From Neobacillus notoginsengisoli (lineage in GTDB: Bacteria; Bacillota; Bacilli; Bacillales; Cytobacillaceae): DNA of 64,000 nt. Below are positions 55,808 through 64,000 of this stretch, in pieces; the stretch's first letter is position 1, and each line of letters begins with the position of its first letter. The DNA is taken from assembly GCF_003515685.1 (NCBI RefSeq), contig NZ_QWEG01000007.1:1-64000 (forward strand), read 5' to 3'. The notes under the pieces are model-generated. The model saw nothing but the letters and a program-made list of their open reading frames with translations. It had not been told where the DNA came from and searched no databases. The position numbers and the translations under genes are program-made.

Positions 55808-57727
55808 TCAACCGATTTTCGGAACTGCGCCGGTGACAACTTTATAACCGCCAATCTTTTCGACATTTTGTCTGAAGTCATCCGACTGGATGACAGAAAT
55901 GAGCATCTTGCCTTTTTCGCTCTCAAAAAAATCTTTTGTCATAACTAAATCATACTCTTCATCTGCAATCGGTACAAACGAAAGCCCCATTGCTCGCGCT
56001 GCCGGGTAAATGCCGAGTCCTACTGCTTCAGGGTTCCCTTTTATCTCCGCAGCAACACTTAGATGGGAGAACATTTCTCGGGAGTAGCCGGTGATGTTGT
56101 CGGGAGTCAGCTCTGCTTCCTTTAAAAGCAGGTCGAACAGGATTCTTGTTCCCGCTCCCCTCTGACGGTTGACAAAGTGGGCCTTTTTCTCGGCCATATC
56201 CTTAACCGATTCAATGCCAAGCGGATTTCCTTCCGGGACGAACCAGCCTTGTTTCCGTTTTAAAAAAGGATAAAGGACGATGTCCATGCCGTCCAGCAGC
56301 TTTTTGACATAGGACAAGTTATATTCTTTCGTTTCAGGGTCGAGCAGATGAATACCCGCTACATGCGCCTCTCCCTTCAGGATGGCAAGCAGCCCTGCCA
56401 TGCTGCCAACATGGGACGAAATGATTTTCATATCATTCCGGTTTCTCTTGATTTGGGAGGAAAGCAGGTCAATCGTTAAATCATGGCTTCCGCTGAAGAC
56501 GATGCTGCTATCCACTTCTTCCAAAGGCCTTAATAGTTCTGCTTCTGCCAATTCTCCCTGCTCATACCCAAGCACATTAGTCGGTACAATCAGCAGGCCA
56601 TCCGCCCGCACATACGACATCGTCACACCCGCGGCCCTTGTCAGCGGGTTAGCCACATATTGCCCGTTCACATAGCCGATATTTACCCTGATAAAGTCTT
56701 CCTGGCCCATCGTCGAAACAATCCGCCTGCCAAGCTTCACTTGAACGGTTTGCCTCTTTGGTTCCGGTATTTGCAAATATTTGCAAACCAATGGCCTGAC
56801 AAACCATTCCAGGGCAAGATACGCGGAGACGGGATAGCCCGGCACCCCGACGACAGGCTTGCCGTTTATTTTGCCCAAAATCACAGGCTTTCCAGGCCTA
56901 GCTGCCACCCCATGGGTGAAGACCTCGCCAATTTCATGAATAATATGGACTGTAAAATCCTTGGAGCCAGCCGATGAGCCGGCATTGATGACGACAATAT
57001 CGGCGTTTTCAGCTGCGTTTAACAGCGCTTCCTTTATCTTTTCAGGCTCATCTTTCACAATTCCGCTCAAATGCGGCTCCCCGCCCCATTCCTTTACAAA
57101 ATTGGCAAAGACGGTGCCATTGAATTCAATAATTTTTCCGGATTGTGGCTTTTCCGTTACTTCAATCAGTTCATTGCCAGTCGGAATAATCGCCACTGCC
57201 GGTTTTTTAAAGACTTCTACTTCTGTTATCCTGGCCGCCAGCAAGGAACCAAGGTCAGCCGGACGCAATTTATGGCCCTGCGGGAAAATCATTTCTTCCT
57301 GGACAATATCCTCGCCAATCGGGCGTATATGCTGCCATGGCGTCGCAGGCTCAATAATCTCGAGAGTTTGGTCATCAATAACATTTACATTTTCGATCAT
57401 AATAACTGCATTGTATTGCGGCGGAATGGCATTGCCGGTATCAACATAAGCGAATTGTTCGCCAAGGGCCAGCCTAAGCGGGCTTTGCTCATGGGCGCCA
57501 TATGTGTCCGCAGCCTGTACCGCAATTCCATCCATTGCGGAAGCATGGTAATGGGGCATTGACTCTGTGGCAAAAACGGGCTCAGCCGTAACCCTGCCGA
57601 GGGCTTCTTCTACCTTGGTCCATTCCTTCTGCGATGGCAGGTCGAAAGCCGCGAGCAATTCATCCCTTGCCTCAATTCTAGGTTTGTCCTCAAGATAAAT
57701 TTTCCGTTTATACTGCTTCTGGTCCAT
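55808..57727 (-). CDS. MoeA-type molybdotransferase fused to a PBP-like domain
   Basis: This is a two-part protein of 639 residues. Residues about 1-405 are MoeA-like (HYHASAMDGIAVQAADTYG, VDTGNAIPPQYNAVIMIENV, VINAGSSAGSKDFT, GVPGYPVSAYLALEWF). Residues about 410-639 form a periplasmic-binding-protein-like (PF12727-type) domain (GSHDLTIDLLSSQI, ISSHVGSMAGLLAILKGEAH, VNRQRGAGTRILFDLLLKE). There is no signal peptide, so it is cytoplasmic; the second domain may sense molybdate or a cofactor. It lies between moaE and a second, plain moeA. Confidence 0.92.
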   Translation of the reverse strand: MDQKQYKRKIYLEDKPRIEARDELLAAFDLPSQKEWTKVEEALGRVTAEPVFATESMPHYHASAMDGIAVQAADTYGAHEQSPLRLALGEQFAYVDTGNAIPPQYNAVIMIENVNVIDDQTLEIIEPATPWQHIRPIGEDIVQEEMIFPQGHKLRPADLGSLLAARITEVEVFKKPAVAIIPTGNELIEVTEKPQSGKIIEFNGTVFANFVKEWGGEPHLSGIVKDEPEKIKEALLNAAENADIVVINAGSSAGSKDFTVHIIHEIGEVFTHGVAARPGKPVILGKINGKPVVGVPGYPVSAYLALEWFVRPLVCKYLQIPEPKRQTVQVKLGRRIVSTMGQEDFIRVNIGYVNGQYVANPLTRAAGVTMSYVRADGLLIVPTNVLGYEQGELAEAELLRPLEEVDSSIVFSGSHDLTIDLLSSQIKRNRNDMKIISSHVGSMAGLLAILKGEAHVAGIHLLDPETKEYNLSYVKKLLDGMDIVLYPFLKRKQGWFVPEGNPLGIESVKDMAEKKAHFVNRQRGAGTRILFDLLLKEAELTPDNITGYSREMFSHLSVAAEIKGNPEAVGLGIYPAARAMGLSFVPIADEEYDLVMTKDFFESEKGKMLISVIQSDDFRQNVEKIGGYKVVTGAVPKIG

Positions 57728-57739
57728 GTGCCACTCCCC

Positions 57740-58972
57740 CTACCTTGTTGCAATGACCGGGACGTACTCGCCCTGGGCTATGCCCTCTTTTTCTGAAACG
57801 ATTTCTACAATTCCATCGCTTTTCACCAGTGTTGTGATTAGCCCTGATTTGCCGATAATCGGCTCGGCCCACCATTCGCCTTCCTTTTCAAACAGGCTGA
57901 CCCGAATATAATCGGACCTTCCTGGTGCCGAGGGGATGTTTTTCGTGATCCTGGCAAAAATTCTGTCAGCCTTGGGGCGGAGCGTCTCGCCCTTAAGCCT
58001 CTTTAACACCCGTTCGCCAAAAAGGCGGAAAATGATCATCGCAGATGCGGGATGCCCCGGCAGCCCAATAACCGGCTTTCCGTCCGCCATGGCCAAGATC
58101 GTCGGCTTGCCTGGCTTGACGGATATCCCATGCACAAAAACTCCGGGACCGCCTAATGACTGGATGACATCTGTTGTATAGTCTTTTGCCCCGACCGAGC
58201 TTCCCCCGGACAGGATTAAACAGTCAACCTCGTCAAAAAGCTCTTTTGCCCTTCGCTGGAATTCTTCATAATCATCCGGGACGATGCCTCCATACACAAC
58301 ATCGACCCCCCAATCATTCGCCAGCCCCGCAATCGTAAAATAATTGATATCGCGAATTTGCCCAATCGCCAAATCCTGAGTTTCAAACGGAACAATTTCA
58401 TCACCCGAGGATAAATAGCCCGCCTTTAACTTCCGGTAAACATTCACATGCGTGATGCCCAAAGAGGCCAATGCGCCGACTTCCTGCGGCCTCAGCCTAG
58501 TTCCTTCGGCCAGCACCAACTCTCCAATCCGGATGTCTTCCCCTTCACGGATCACGTTCTCGCCTGGTGCAACCTGCCTATATGTATTGAGGAGGCCGGC
58601 AATTTCCTCACAGTGTTCAATCATCATGACACTGTCACTGCCGGCGGGAAGCATCCCACCCGTTGGGACATAGACTGCCTCTCCAAAGCCAACCGGGATG
58701 GAGGCGGCTTCACCCATCCGTACCTCGCCGGTTACAGTCAAAAACCCGGGCATCGATTCTGATGAACCATAGGTGTCTTCTGCCCTGACAGCATAACCAT
58801 CCACTGTTGAACGGTCAAAGCCGGGAACATTTTCACGGGCAGTAACATCCTCGGCTAAAATATAGCCCATCGCATCCTCAATCGCCCTGTTCTCTACACT
58901 TTTGATTTTTTCTATCTTTTCATCAATTAGCGCGAAGGTTTCTTCAACTGTTTTGACTTTGAAAAATTGCAT
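57740..58972 (-). CDS. moeA: Molybdopterin molybdotransferase
   Basis: MoeA inserts molybdenum into adenylylated molybdopterin. The 410 residues show PGFDRSTVDGYAVRAEDTYG, VPTGGMLPAGSDSVMMIEHC, LILSGGSSVGAKDYT, and GLPGHPASAMIIFRLFGERV. A C-terminal domain IV follows. GAAAGGAAG lies about 10 nt before the ATG. It is a separate gene from its PBP-fused neighbour 12 bp downstream. Confidence 0.95.
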   Translation of the reverse strand: MQFFKVKTVEETFALIDEKIEKIKSVENRAIEDAMGYILAEDVTARENVPGFDRSTVDGYAVRAEDTYGSSESMPGFLTVTGEVRMGEAASIPVGFGEAVYVPTGGMLPAGSDSVMMIEHCEEIAGLLNTYRQVAPGENVIREGEDIRIGELVLAEGTRLRPQEVGALASLGITHVNVYRKLKAGYLSSGDEIVPFETQDLAIGQIRDINYFTIAGLANDWGVDVVYGGIVPDDYEEFQRRAKELFDEVDCLILSGGSSVGAKDYTTDVIQSLGGPGVFVHGISVKPGKPTILAMADGKPVIGLPGHPASAMIIFRLFGERVLKRLKGETLRPKADRIFARITKNIPSAPGRSDYIRVSLFEKEGEWWAEPIIGKSGLITTLVKSDGIVEIVSEKEGIAQGEYVPVIATR

Positions 58973-59010
58973 CTGCCTGACTTCCTTTCTCCCTAAACCG
59001 CTTCTTTTGT

Positions 59011-59616
59011 TTATTCCTGTTCTTTACCTTTAGCCTGTTGAACCGCTAGTTCATATTCTTCAGGCACATTCATATTAAAAAAGATTCGGTCAAGCGGACC
59101 GTTCGAATAAATTTCCAGGTCTTGTTCGGTCAAATAAAGGACATCCAGCTTTTCGAGTAAAGCCTTTAGCCTCAAGCTGTCCGACTTGATACATTCCTCT
59201 ATTTCTTGCACGATCGTTTTTTGATACACGGCAAAGAGGGGATGTTGTCTCCCCTCGATGACCGGAATGACCGCATCATGGTGCCCGAGCCGTTTTATCA
59301 TACTTTCCGCCAGCTCCGCTGAAACAAATGGCATATCGCATGCGACGGCGAGATTTGCATCAGAGCTGGAAGCTTTAAGCCCCGCGTGGATGCCTGCCAG
59401 CGGTCCTTGGCCTGGATACTCATCTGTTATTGTATTTATTTGCAAAAATTCATAAGCTTCCGGGTCATTGGTTACAAGAATCACTTCATCAAAGATTTTA
59501 ATGAGCTCATCTTTAATTCTTTCAATATTCGTTTTGTCTTGGATTTTTAACAACGCTTTATTCGTGCCCATCCTGCTTGATTTCCCACCGGATAAAAGAA
59601 TGGCAGTCGCTTTCAT
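59011..59616 (-). CDS. mobA: Molybdenum cofactor guanylyltransferase
   Basis: MobA attaches GMP to the Mo-cofactor to make the guanine dinucleotide form used by formate dehydrogenases. The 201-residue nucleotidyltransferase-fold protein has the signature AILLSGGKSSRMGTNKALL, DEYPGQGPLAGIHAGL, and the metal-site AVACDMPFVS. AAGAGGTG precedes the ATG. Confidence 0.94.
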   Translation of the reverse strand: MKATAILLSGGKSSRMGTNKALLKIQDKTNIERIKDELIKIFDEVILVTNDPEAYEFLQINTITDEYPGQGPLAGIHAGLKASSSDANLAVACDMPFVSAELAESMIKRLGHHDAVIPVIEGRQHPLFAVYQKTIVQEIEECIKSDSLRLKALLEKLDVLYLTEQDLEIYSNGPLDRIFFNMNVPEEYELAVQQAKGKEQE

Positions 59617-59654
59617 GTAAACACCTCTTACTTCACCAATTTTACCCTGAATGA

Positions 59655-60461
59655 CTAATTATCAAGTTTTCCGCTTCCGCCGGTGTGATAACCATTTTCC
59701 TGGGCGACAAAATCAAGATGAAGAGTGTTAAGGTCCAGCATTGAAGCAGACGGCTTATTGATAAACTGTTTCGTGTCAACAATTTTTATATAACCGTGGC
59801 ATTTTTCACAAACTTGAATTTGGGAAGCCGCATCGCCTTCAACTGTCATGACCCTCATTGTTTCATGATCATCATTTCCGCAATGCGAGCAGGTAAGCCT
59901 CTTATCATTCCAATGGACAAGGCAGCGCGGACAATAAAGCTCTTTTTTCCCTTCCTCCAGCTGGGCCACTCTTGCCGGCTCGCCGCAAACAGGGCAGCCA
60001 GCACCATGGACTGCTGTGTGTATTTCAGGCTGAGCCTTTTCAGCAGCAAGCTGCAAATAAGGCCTTAATGCTGTTTCGGCGAGGAAGTGCGGAATCCATT
60101 CCTCTACTTCATGTTCTTCTGCAAAGCCTTGGAAGTAAATATGATTAAACGCTAGCGCTTCATCAATCCAGCGCTGCGCCGTGCTTTCGTCCATTACATT
60201 GGCTAGAAAAGCAAGCTTCTCTTCCATTCTATCATTATTATTCACTAATAACCCTTTAATTTCCTCTATCCACTGTAAAAATAGTGGAATATCGAAGTTA
60301 AAAACTGCCAGCGCTGCCACTGGGACCCCTGCTGACATTGCGGCTTTATCTAGTTTGATTTCGACTGCCTGGTCATTCAGGCTTTTCTTCCAATTTTCTT
60401 GCAAACCGATGATTTCCTTGTGCAATTTTTGATAGTCTTTTGAGACGACGGATGTTTTCAC
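59655..60461 (-). CDS. fdhE: Formate dehydrogenase accessory protein FdhE
   Basis: FdhE is a rubredoxin-like iron protein needed to mature formate dehydrogenase. The 268 residues have four CxxC motifs in the C-terminal half: CPVC, CPRC, CSHC and CEKC, the last followed by HGYIKIVDTKQF. The GTG at 60461 (MKTSVVSKDYQK) follows AGAGGTG by 8 nt; the ATG at 60482 has no ribosome site upstream. It lies on the same strand as the fdn structural genes, separated by repeats. Confidence 0.93.
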   Translation of the reverse strand: MKTSVVSKDYQKLHKEIIGLQENWKKSLNDQAVEIKLDKAAMSAGVPVAALAVFNFDIPLFLQWIEEIKGLLVNNNDRMEEKLAFLANVMDESTAQRWIDEALAFNHIYFQGFAEEHEVEEWIPHFLAETALRPYLQLAAEKAQPEIHTAVHGAGCPVCGEPARVAQLEEGKKELYCPRCLVHWNDKRLTCSHCGNDDHETMRVMTVEGDAASQIQVCEKCHGYIKIVDTKQFINKPSASMLDLNTLHLDFVAQENGYHTGGSGKLDN

Positions 60462-60503
60462 CCCGGTTGCACCTCTTTTCATTTAGTGTACTGCATTGGC
60501 GAT

Positions 60504-60703
60504 AAACATTGATTTCGCTTCAGGCGCTTCGCTTTCCGCGGGGCGTCAATGGAGCCTCCTCGGCGCTTTGGCGCCTGTGGGGTCTCCACCTTGCCGCTAC
60601 ATCCCGCAGGACAAACAGCTTCCTCGAATGGGCTTTGCACGAAGAAAATGCGATAGCATTTTCGAGGAGTCTTCGCGCCTTCCGCTACAATCAACTAGGT
60701 TCA
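60504..60703. repeat. MITE-like repeat A6 (enlarged)
   Basis: Runs from ATTGATTTCGC to CAATCAACT with the CTTTCCGCGGGGCGTCAATG core. It is longer than other copies because of a roughly 65-bp segment after ATCCCGCAGGA (CTTCCTCGAATGGGC...CGATAGCATTTTCGAGGAG). Confidence 0.75.
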
Positions 60704-60741
60704 ATTTTCTTTACAATTTATATTACTTGCACTTTTCTACT

Positions 60742-60862
60742 TGTCTAGCTGCAGCGGCTAGGGGCTCGGGGTCTTAAGCCAATCCGGCAAGAAGGCAAAG
60801 GACGCCTTCTGGCCGGCTCGTCTTACGCCTGTCGCCCCTGGACAAGCCGCTTTCGCTTTTCT
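60742..60862. repeat. Repeat B2 (CTAGCT-type)
   Basis: About 121 bp beginning TGTCTAGCTGCAGCGGCTAG and ending GCTTTCGCTTTTCTA. The interior is nearly identical to B1 inside A1. It is followed directly by B3. Confidence 0.8.
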
Positions 60863-60864
60863 AT

Positions 60865-61121
60865 TTGTCTAGCTGCGGTGGCCAGCGTCTAGTGGACTTC
60901 GGTCTCCTCCTTACGATAAGTCAACATCGATTCACTCCGTTCATCGTGTTTCCTTTATCCCACCGTTAAGGGACAGTAAGCCCTAAAGGGCAACTGTCCC
61001 TAAAGGTCCGATTCGTTCAACTAACCATCAGTGGAAAAACCCCACTGATGGAAGTTTCACTTTATCTCGTTCGGAGCCCTCCAGTCCATACGCCGCTATA
61101 CGGCCTCCTCCGCTTTTCTAG
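60865..61121. repeat. Repeat B3 (long CTAGCT-type)
   Basis: About 257 bp from TGTCTAGCTGCGGTGGCCAG to CCTCCGCTTTTCTAG. It shares both ends with B2 but has a different interior, including ACGATAAGTCAACATCGATT and a hairpin ATCAGTGGAAAAACCCCACTGAT. No gene is visible. The 60483-61213 gap is filled by A6, B2, B3 and the hairpin after them. Confidence 0.7.
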
Positions 61122-61160
61122 GCAGAATGGCTGCCTATATAGACAGCCATTCCCTTTTTG
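61122..61160. terminator. Hairpin after fdnI
   Basis: GAATGGCTG (61125-61133) pairs with CAGCCATTC (61144-61152). The T run (CCCTTTTTGC) is on the plus-strand side; on the minus strand, past fdnI, there is none. It may still end the fdn transcript. Confidence 0.5.
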
Positions 61161-61213
61161 CTTCTATTCAAGCGCTAGGTTTGCTGTTGGGCTTTTAGCC
61201 GGGCAGTAGTTTC

Positions 61214-61927
61214 CTAGGCTCCTTTGTGTTTCTTCTTCTTATCTAGTTTATCCAGGTCAGGGAAATTGCCTTTTTTCACTTCTTCATCATACCAGTCAGC
61301 ATAGTGCCCTTTTGCCCACCAGGCAGGTACCTTTCCGGTAATGACGCCTGTGAAGCCCGGAGCGGAATGCTTATGGACAACGCTGAGATAAATATGTCCG
61401 ACGACGACTGCTATTGCAAGCCCAAATCCGACGTTATGCAGGAAATAACCCCACTGGACAACAGCTCTCGGGAACAGATCCGGGAACCACATTGGGAAAC
61501 CGGAACCAATGATCAGGAATGCCGTAAAAATCTGAATCCAAGAATTGATTTTTTCCCCTGCGTTGAAGAACGACTGCCTTACCGGTTTAAATTTAAAACC
61601 GAATAATTCTTTACCAGTCTCCTTGAAGAAATCGACATCGCGTTTTTTCCAGGTGACGAGTTCCTTCAGCCAGAGTTTGAAGCCTTTCGGATCAAAAATC
61701 AGCCAAATAAAGGTTGGAGTGACGAACGCCACCGCGAAGATCCTGTGGAGCAGGCGGGCATTGGCAGGGCCTCCAAGGACTGGATACAGCCAGTTAAAGA
61801 AATCTGTATACATCGGCAGGGCAGTAATATACAGGGCGAAAAATGAAATGGCATTGATACCGTGCGCCCATACGAACGCTTTTGAAAAACGCCTTACTTT
61901 AAGATCCGGCCTGATTTTCTTACTCAT
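61214..61927 (-). CDS. fdnI: Formate dehydrogenase cytochrome b subunit
   Basis: The membrane gamma subunit of respiratory formate dehydrogenase passes electrons to quinone and anchors the complex. The 237 residues have about four membrane helices. Heme-ligand candidates are the histidines in KAFVWAHGINAISFFALY, LLHRIFAVAFVTP, and the GYFLHNVGFGLAIAVVVGHI helix. The ATG at 61927 follows GGGGGG by about 8 nt and overlaps the fdnH stop by 8 bp. Confidence 0.93.
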   Translation of the reverse strand: MSKKIRPDLKVRRFSKAFVWAHGINAISFFALYITALPMYTDFFNWLYPVLGGPANARLLHRIFAVAFVTPTFIWLIFDPKGFKLWLKELVTWKKRDVDFFKETGKELFGFKFKPVRQSFFNAGEKINSWIQIFTAFLIIGSGFPMWFPDLFPRAVVQWGYFLHNVGFGLAIAVVVGHIYLSVVHKHSAPGFTGVITGKVPAWWAKGHYADWYDEEVKKGNFPDLDKLDKKKKHKGA

Positions 61928-62756
61928 TGCTGCCACCCCCCTCTTCGTCATGCTGGTCTTCGTCTTGCTTGCCTTTATTAAATAGTCTGCTAGATACAAA
62001 CATTCCGAGGACACCCATCGTTGTTGCGCCGATCATCATTTTACCAAGCGGCTGTGCATAATCCTTCCATAGGACTGCTGAAGTAGGGACTTTTGGGTTT
62101 TCAGGCAGGCCATATACCGACGGTTTTTCTGCCAGTACATAAACAGTATGGGTTCCGCCGACACCAGGAGGATTGTAAACCATAGCATTCGGATATCTGT
62201 CTTTTATTTCTTGAACACGCTTTTCTGCTTTTTGAATCATTTCTTCCTTGCCGCCAAATTCCATTGCCCCAGTATGGCAAGTCGTTACGCAGGCAGGCTG
62301 CATGCCTTCTTCAAGGCGGTCCGTACACATTGTACACTTATGGGCTTTTCTGTATTCCTTGCCGTTTTTGTCTTTATATTCCTTGAGGGAAATGACTTCA
62401 AACGGACAGTTTTGCACACAATATCCGCACCCTACACATTTCTCGTGGTCGATGACAACCGATCCGAATTCAGTGTAAGAGATCGCATTCTCAGGACAGA
62501 CCTTCTCACACGCCGCATCTTTACAGTGGAAGCATGAGGAGTGGCGGAAAAGATAATCAAGGCCGCCCTTCGAATTTTCATGTTCGATATATTCGAGAAC
62601 ATTCCACGTGTCAGCTGTTACTTTTGGATGGGACTGCGCGCTTCCCATGAATTCTGTTTCTTCCGCTGGCAGGTCGTTCCAGTTTTTACAGGCTACCATA
62701 CAGGCACGGCAGCCATCACATTTCGTGACGTCTACATATTTTACATATGCCGGCAT
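61920..62756 (-). CDS. fdnH: Formate dehydrogenase iron-sulfur subunit
   Basis: The beta subunit carries four 4Fe-4S clusters. The 278 residues show CDGCRACMVACKNWN, CFHCKDAACEKVCPENA, CVGCGYCVQNCPFEV, and CTMCTDRLEEGMQPACVTTC. A C-terminal hydrophobic helix (MMIGATTMGVLGMFVSSRLF) anchors it at the membrane. AAGGAGG precedes the ATG, which overlaps the fdnG stop (TAATG). Confidence 0.96.
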   Translation of the reverse strand: MPAYVKYVDVTKCDGCRACMVACKNWNDLPAEETEFMGSAQSHPKVTADTWNVLEYIEHENSKGGLDYLFRHSSCFHCKDAACEKVCPENAISYTEFGSVVIDHEKCVGCGYCVQNCPFEVISLKEYKDKNGKEYRKAHKCTMCTDRLEEGMQPACVTTCHTGAMEFGGKEEMIQKAEKRVQEIKDRYPNAMVYNPPGVGGTHTVYVLAEKPSVYGLPENPKVPTSAVLWKDYAQPLGKMMIGATTMGVLGMFVSSRLFNKGKQDEDQHDEEGGGSNE

Positions 62757-64000
62757 TATGCTTTCCTCCTTATGTCACAAAGGAATGCTTTATATTCAGG
62801 GATCGTCGTATTCGCATCCCCGATATGAGGTGTCAGGTGGTTAGCTGAATCACCAGTTGCATATCCTTTGTAACCAAAGTGCCAAGGCATGCCGATCTGG
62901 TGGACCTTCTTGCCTTTAATTGTATAAGGCTTGAAGCGTTTCGTAACCATCGCATATGCCTCAATCTCACCCCTGGCAGAGCTGACGATAACTTTTTCTT
63001 TATTCTTGATGCCTTTTTCCTTCGCCAGTTCTTCACTGATTTCAACAAACATATGACCGACAAGCTCCGATAGCCATTGCTGGTTCCGCGTCATGGAACC
63101 GGATTGCCAGTGCTCACTCACGCGGTATGTTGTCGCGACAATCGGGAAATCCTTCTTTTCGCCTTTCAGGTTGAAATCACCTTCGAAAAGCTGGATGGCG
63201 GGATTGATTTCCTGTTTTGAGAACACATTTCCTGCTGGGCTTTCAAAAGGCTCGTAATGCTCAGGGAACGGCCCATCATTCAAGGTTGGCGCGAATATGC
63301 CTGCCACTCCGTCCTTCATCATGATGAACGGATTCTGTCCGCCTGGTTCTGATGGAGAAACAATTGGCTTGAAATCCGGTACGTCATCCCCAACCCACTT
63401 TGCCTGGACGGCATCCCAATGAATAACCGCTTTATTCTCGCTCCACGGTTTACCGCTTGGGTCTGCAGATGCACGGTTATAAAGGATACGGCGGTTTGCA
63501 GGCCATGCAAACGACCAGTTCAGGAAGTTCGGGCCTCCTGTTTTTGCATCACGGTTCTTCGCCCTGTTTTTGCCTTCTTCCGGATAGAATCCGCAGTAGA
63601 TCCAGTTTCCGCTGCATGTAGAACCATCATCAAGCAAGTCGCCAAACGTAGCCATCTGCTTGCCGGTTTTTACATCATATCCGTTCATTTCCTTACAGAC
63701 GAGATCAATGTCCGGATGGTGGCCTTCGCCATAGTTCCAGTACAGAGCATTAATCGTTCTTGCAGCTGGTGTGCTTTCATTTTTATAAAGCGATTTGATT
63801 CGCGTAACAAACTCATGGATCATCTCTAGGTCGGATTTCGCTTCACCCTTGGAATCAATTGCTTTCCAGCGGTACTGCATCCAACGGGAACTGTTTGAGA
63901 CAGACCCTTCTTTTTCAAAAGAAGCGGAGGCAGGCAGAAGGAATACTTCTGTCGCAATTTTATTCGGGTCGGATCCTGCTTCCTTTTTCCAGAATGCGGA
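62756..64000 (-). CDS. fdnG: Formate dehydrogenase major (molybdopterin) subunit, C-terminal part
   Basis: The catalytic alpha subunit is cut by the right edge. About 415 residues of the C-terminal half are visible. They show SNSSRWMQYRWKAIDSKG, PNFLNWSFAWPANRRILYNR, NDGPFPEHYEPFESP, the molydopterin-dinucleotide-binding domain with VATTYRVSEHWQSGSMTRNQ and SSARGEIEAYAMVTKRF, and an end in FLCDIRRKA. The Sec/Cys residue, the twin-arginine signal and the N-terminal cluster all lie outside the window, so the catalytic residue cannot be judged. Confidence 0.94.
   Translation of the reverse strand, partial: SAFWKKEAGSDPNKIATEVFLLPASASFEKEGSVSNSSRWMQYRWKAIDSKGEAKSDLEMIHEFVTRIKSLYKNESTPAARTINALYWNYGEGHHPDIDLVCKEMNGYDVKTGKQMATFGDLLDDGSTCSGNWIYCGFYPEEGKNRAKNRDAKTGGPNFLNWSFAWPANRRILYNRASADPSGKPWSENKAVIHWDAVQAKWVGDDVPDFKPIVSPSEPGGQNPFIMMKDGVAGIFAPTLNDGPFPEHYEPFESPAGNVFSKQEINPAIQLFEGDFNLKGEKKDFPIVATTYRVSEHWQSGSMTRNQQWLSELVGHMFVEISEELAKEKGIKNKEKVIVSSARGEIEAYAMVTKRFKPYTIKGKKVHQIGMPWHFGYKGYATGDSANHLTPHIGDANTTIPEYKAFLCDIRRKA

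Noticed and set aside
62756-64000. Selenocysteine formate dehydrogenase
   Set aside because: The Sec/Cys position is in the missing N-terminal half, and no SECIS-like element can be judged here.

Overview
The window is a contiguous piece of chromosome from an endospore-forming Bacillaceae bacterium, Bacillus sensu lato of the Mesobacillus/Cytobacillus kind. The species is not determinable from the sequence alone. Evidence: gene order closely follows the B. subtilis 'yw' region (spoIIR-prmC-prfA, tdk-rpmE-rho-glpX-murA-fsa-fba-spo0F, pyrG-rpoE, fadF/ywjE, argS-ywiB, speB-speE/pbpG, ywhD-ywhC-ywhB-ywgA-ywfO, rsfA-lipL, pta/hemQ, gerQ-ywdK-ywdI-ung). There are many sporulation genes (spoIIR, spo0F, sspH, pbpG, rsfA, gerQ), strong AGGAGG-type ribosome sites, frequent GTG/TTG starts, and forespore/mother-cell-type promoters can be read by eye.

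Layout. 1-124: apparent 5' end of a group II intron just behind the spoIIR terminator. 0.15-12.3 kb: sporulation signalling, translation termination, thymidine salvage, Rho, cell wall and glycolysis/gluconeogenesis, ending in spo0F. 12.4-16.2 kb: DUF2529, pyrG with a complete CTP-attenuation leader, and rpoE (delta). 16.4-27.9 kb: a fatty/branched acyl-CoA block (thiolase, hydroxyacyl-CoA dehydrogenase, two acyl-CoA dehydrogenases, TetR regulator, fused isobutyryl-CoA mutase, and a separate fadF), with a shared candidate TetR operator and a cre site. 27.9-43.2 kb: cardiolipin synthase, UV endonuclease, sspH, argS, polyamine synthesis, PBP, and the ywh/ywf genes. 43.5-51.4 kb: rsfA, lipL, a ZIP transporter with an MntR-like box, pta, hemQ, gerQ, ung, and a sigma-B-type stress gene. 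51.8-64.0 kb: an SgrR-like regulator and a molybdenum-cofactor/formate dehydrogenase cluster (thiF/moeB, moaD, moaE, moeA-PBP fusion, moeA, mobA, fdhE, fdnI, fdnH, partial fdnG).

The most unusual content is non-coding. Six intergenic arrays, with different consensus sequences, share an exact 52-bp period and the same internal geometry: a 9-base half-site (TTSGGACAG or a relative) and its inverted partner 32 bp later. A seventh array has the 52-bp period but not the dyad. One array is preceded by a separate 21-bp periodic array. Both periods are whole numbers of DNA turns (about 5 and 2). The window also carries MITE-like repeats (one with perfect 15-bp terminal inverted repeats abutting the icmF stop), one such repeat interrupted by a second family, and two REPIN-like palindromes.

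Functionally, the thl-hbd-acd-acd-tetR-icmF block should interconvert short straight and branched acyl-CoAs, with FadF as the probable electron outlet. The Mo block supplies molybdopterin synthase, sulfur activation, Mo insertion and nucleotide attachment for the membrane formate dehydrogenase encoded beside it. moaA, moaB, moaC and fdhD must lie elsewhere.
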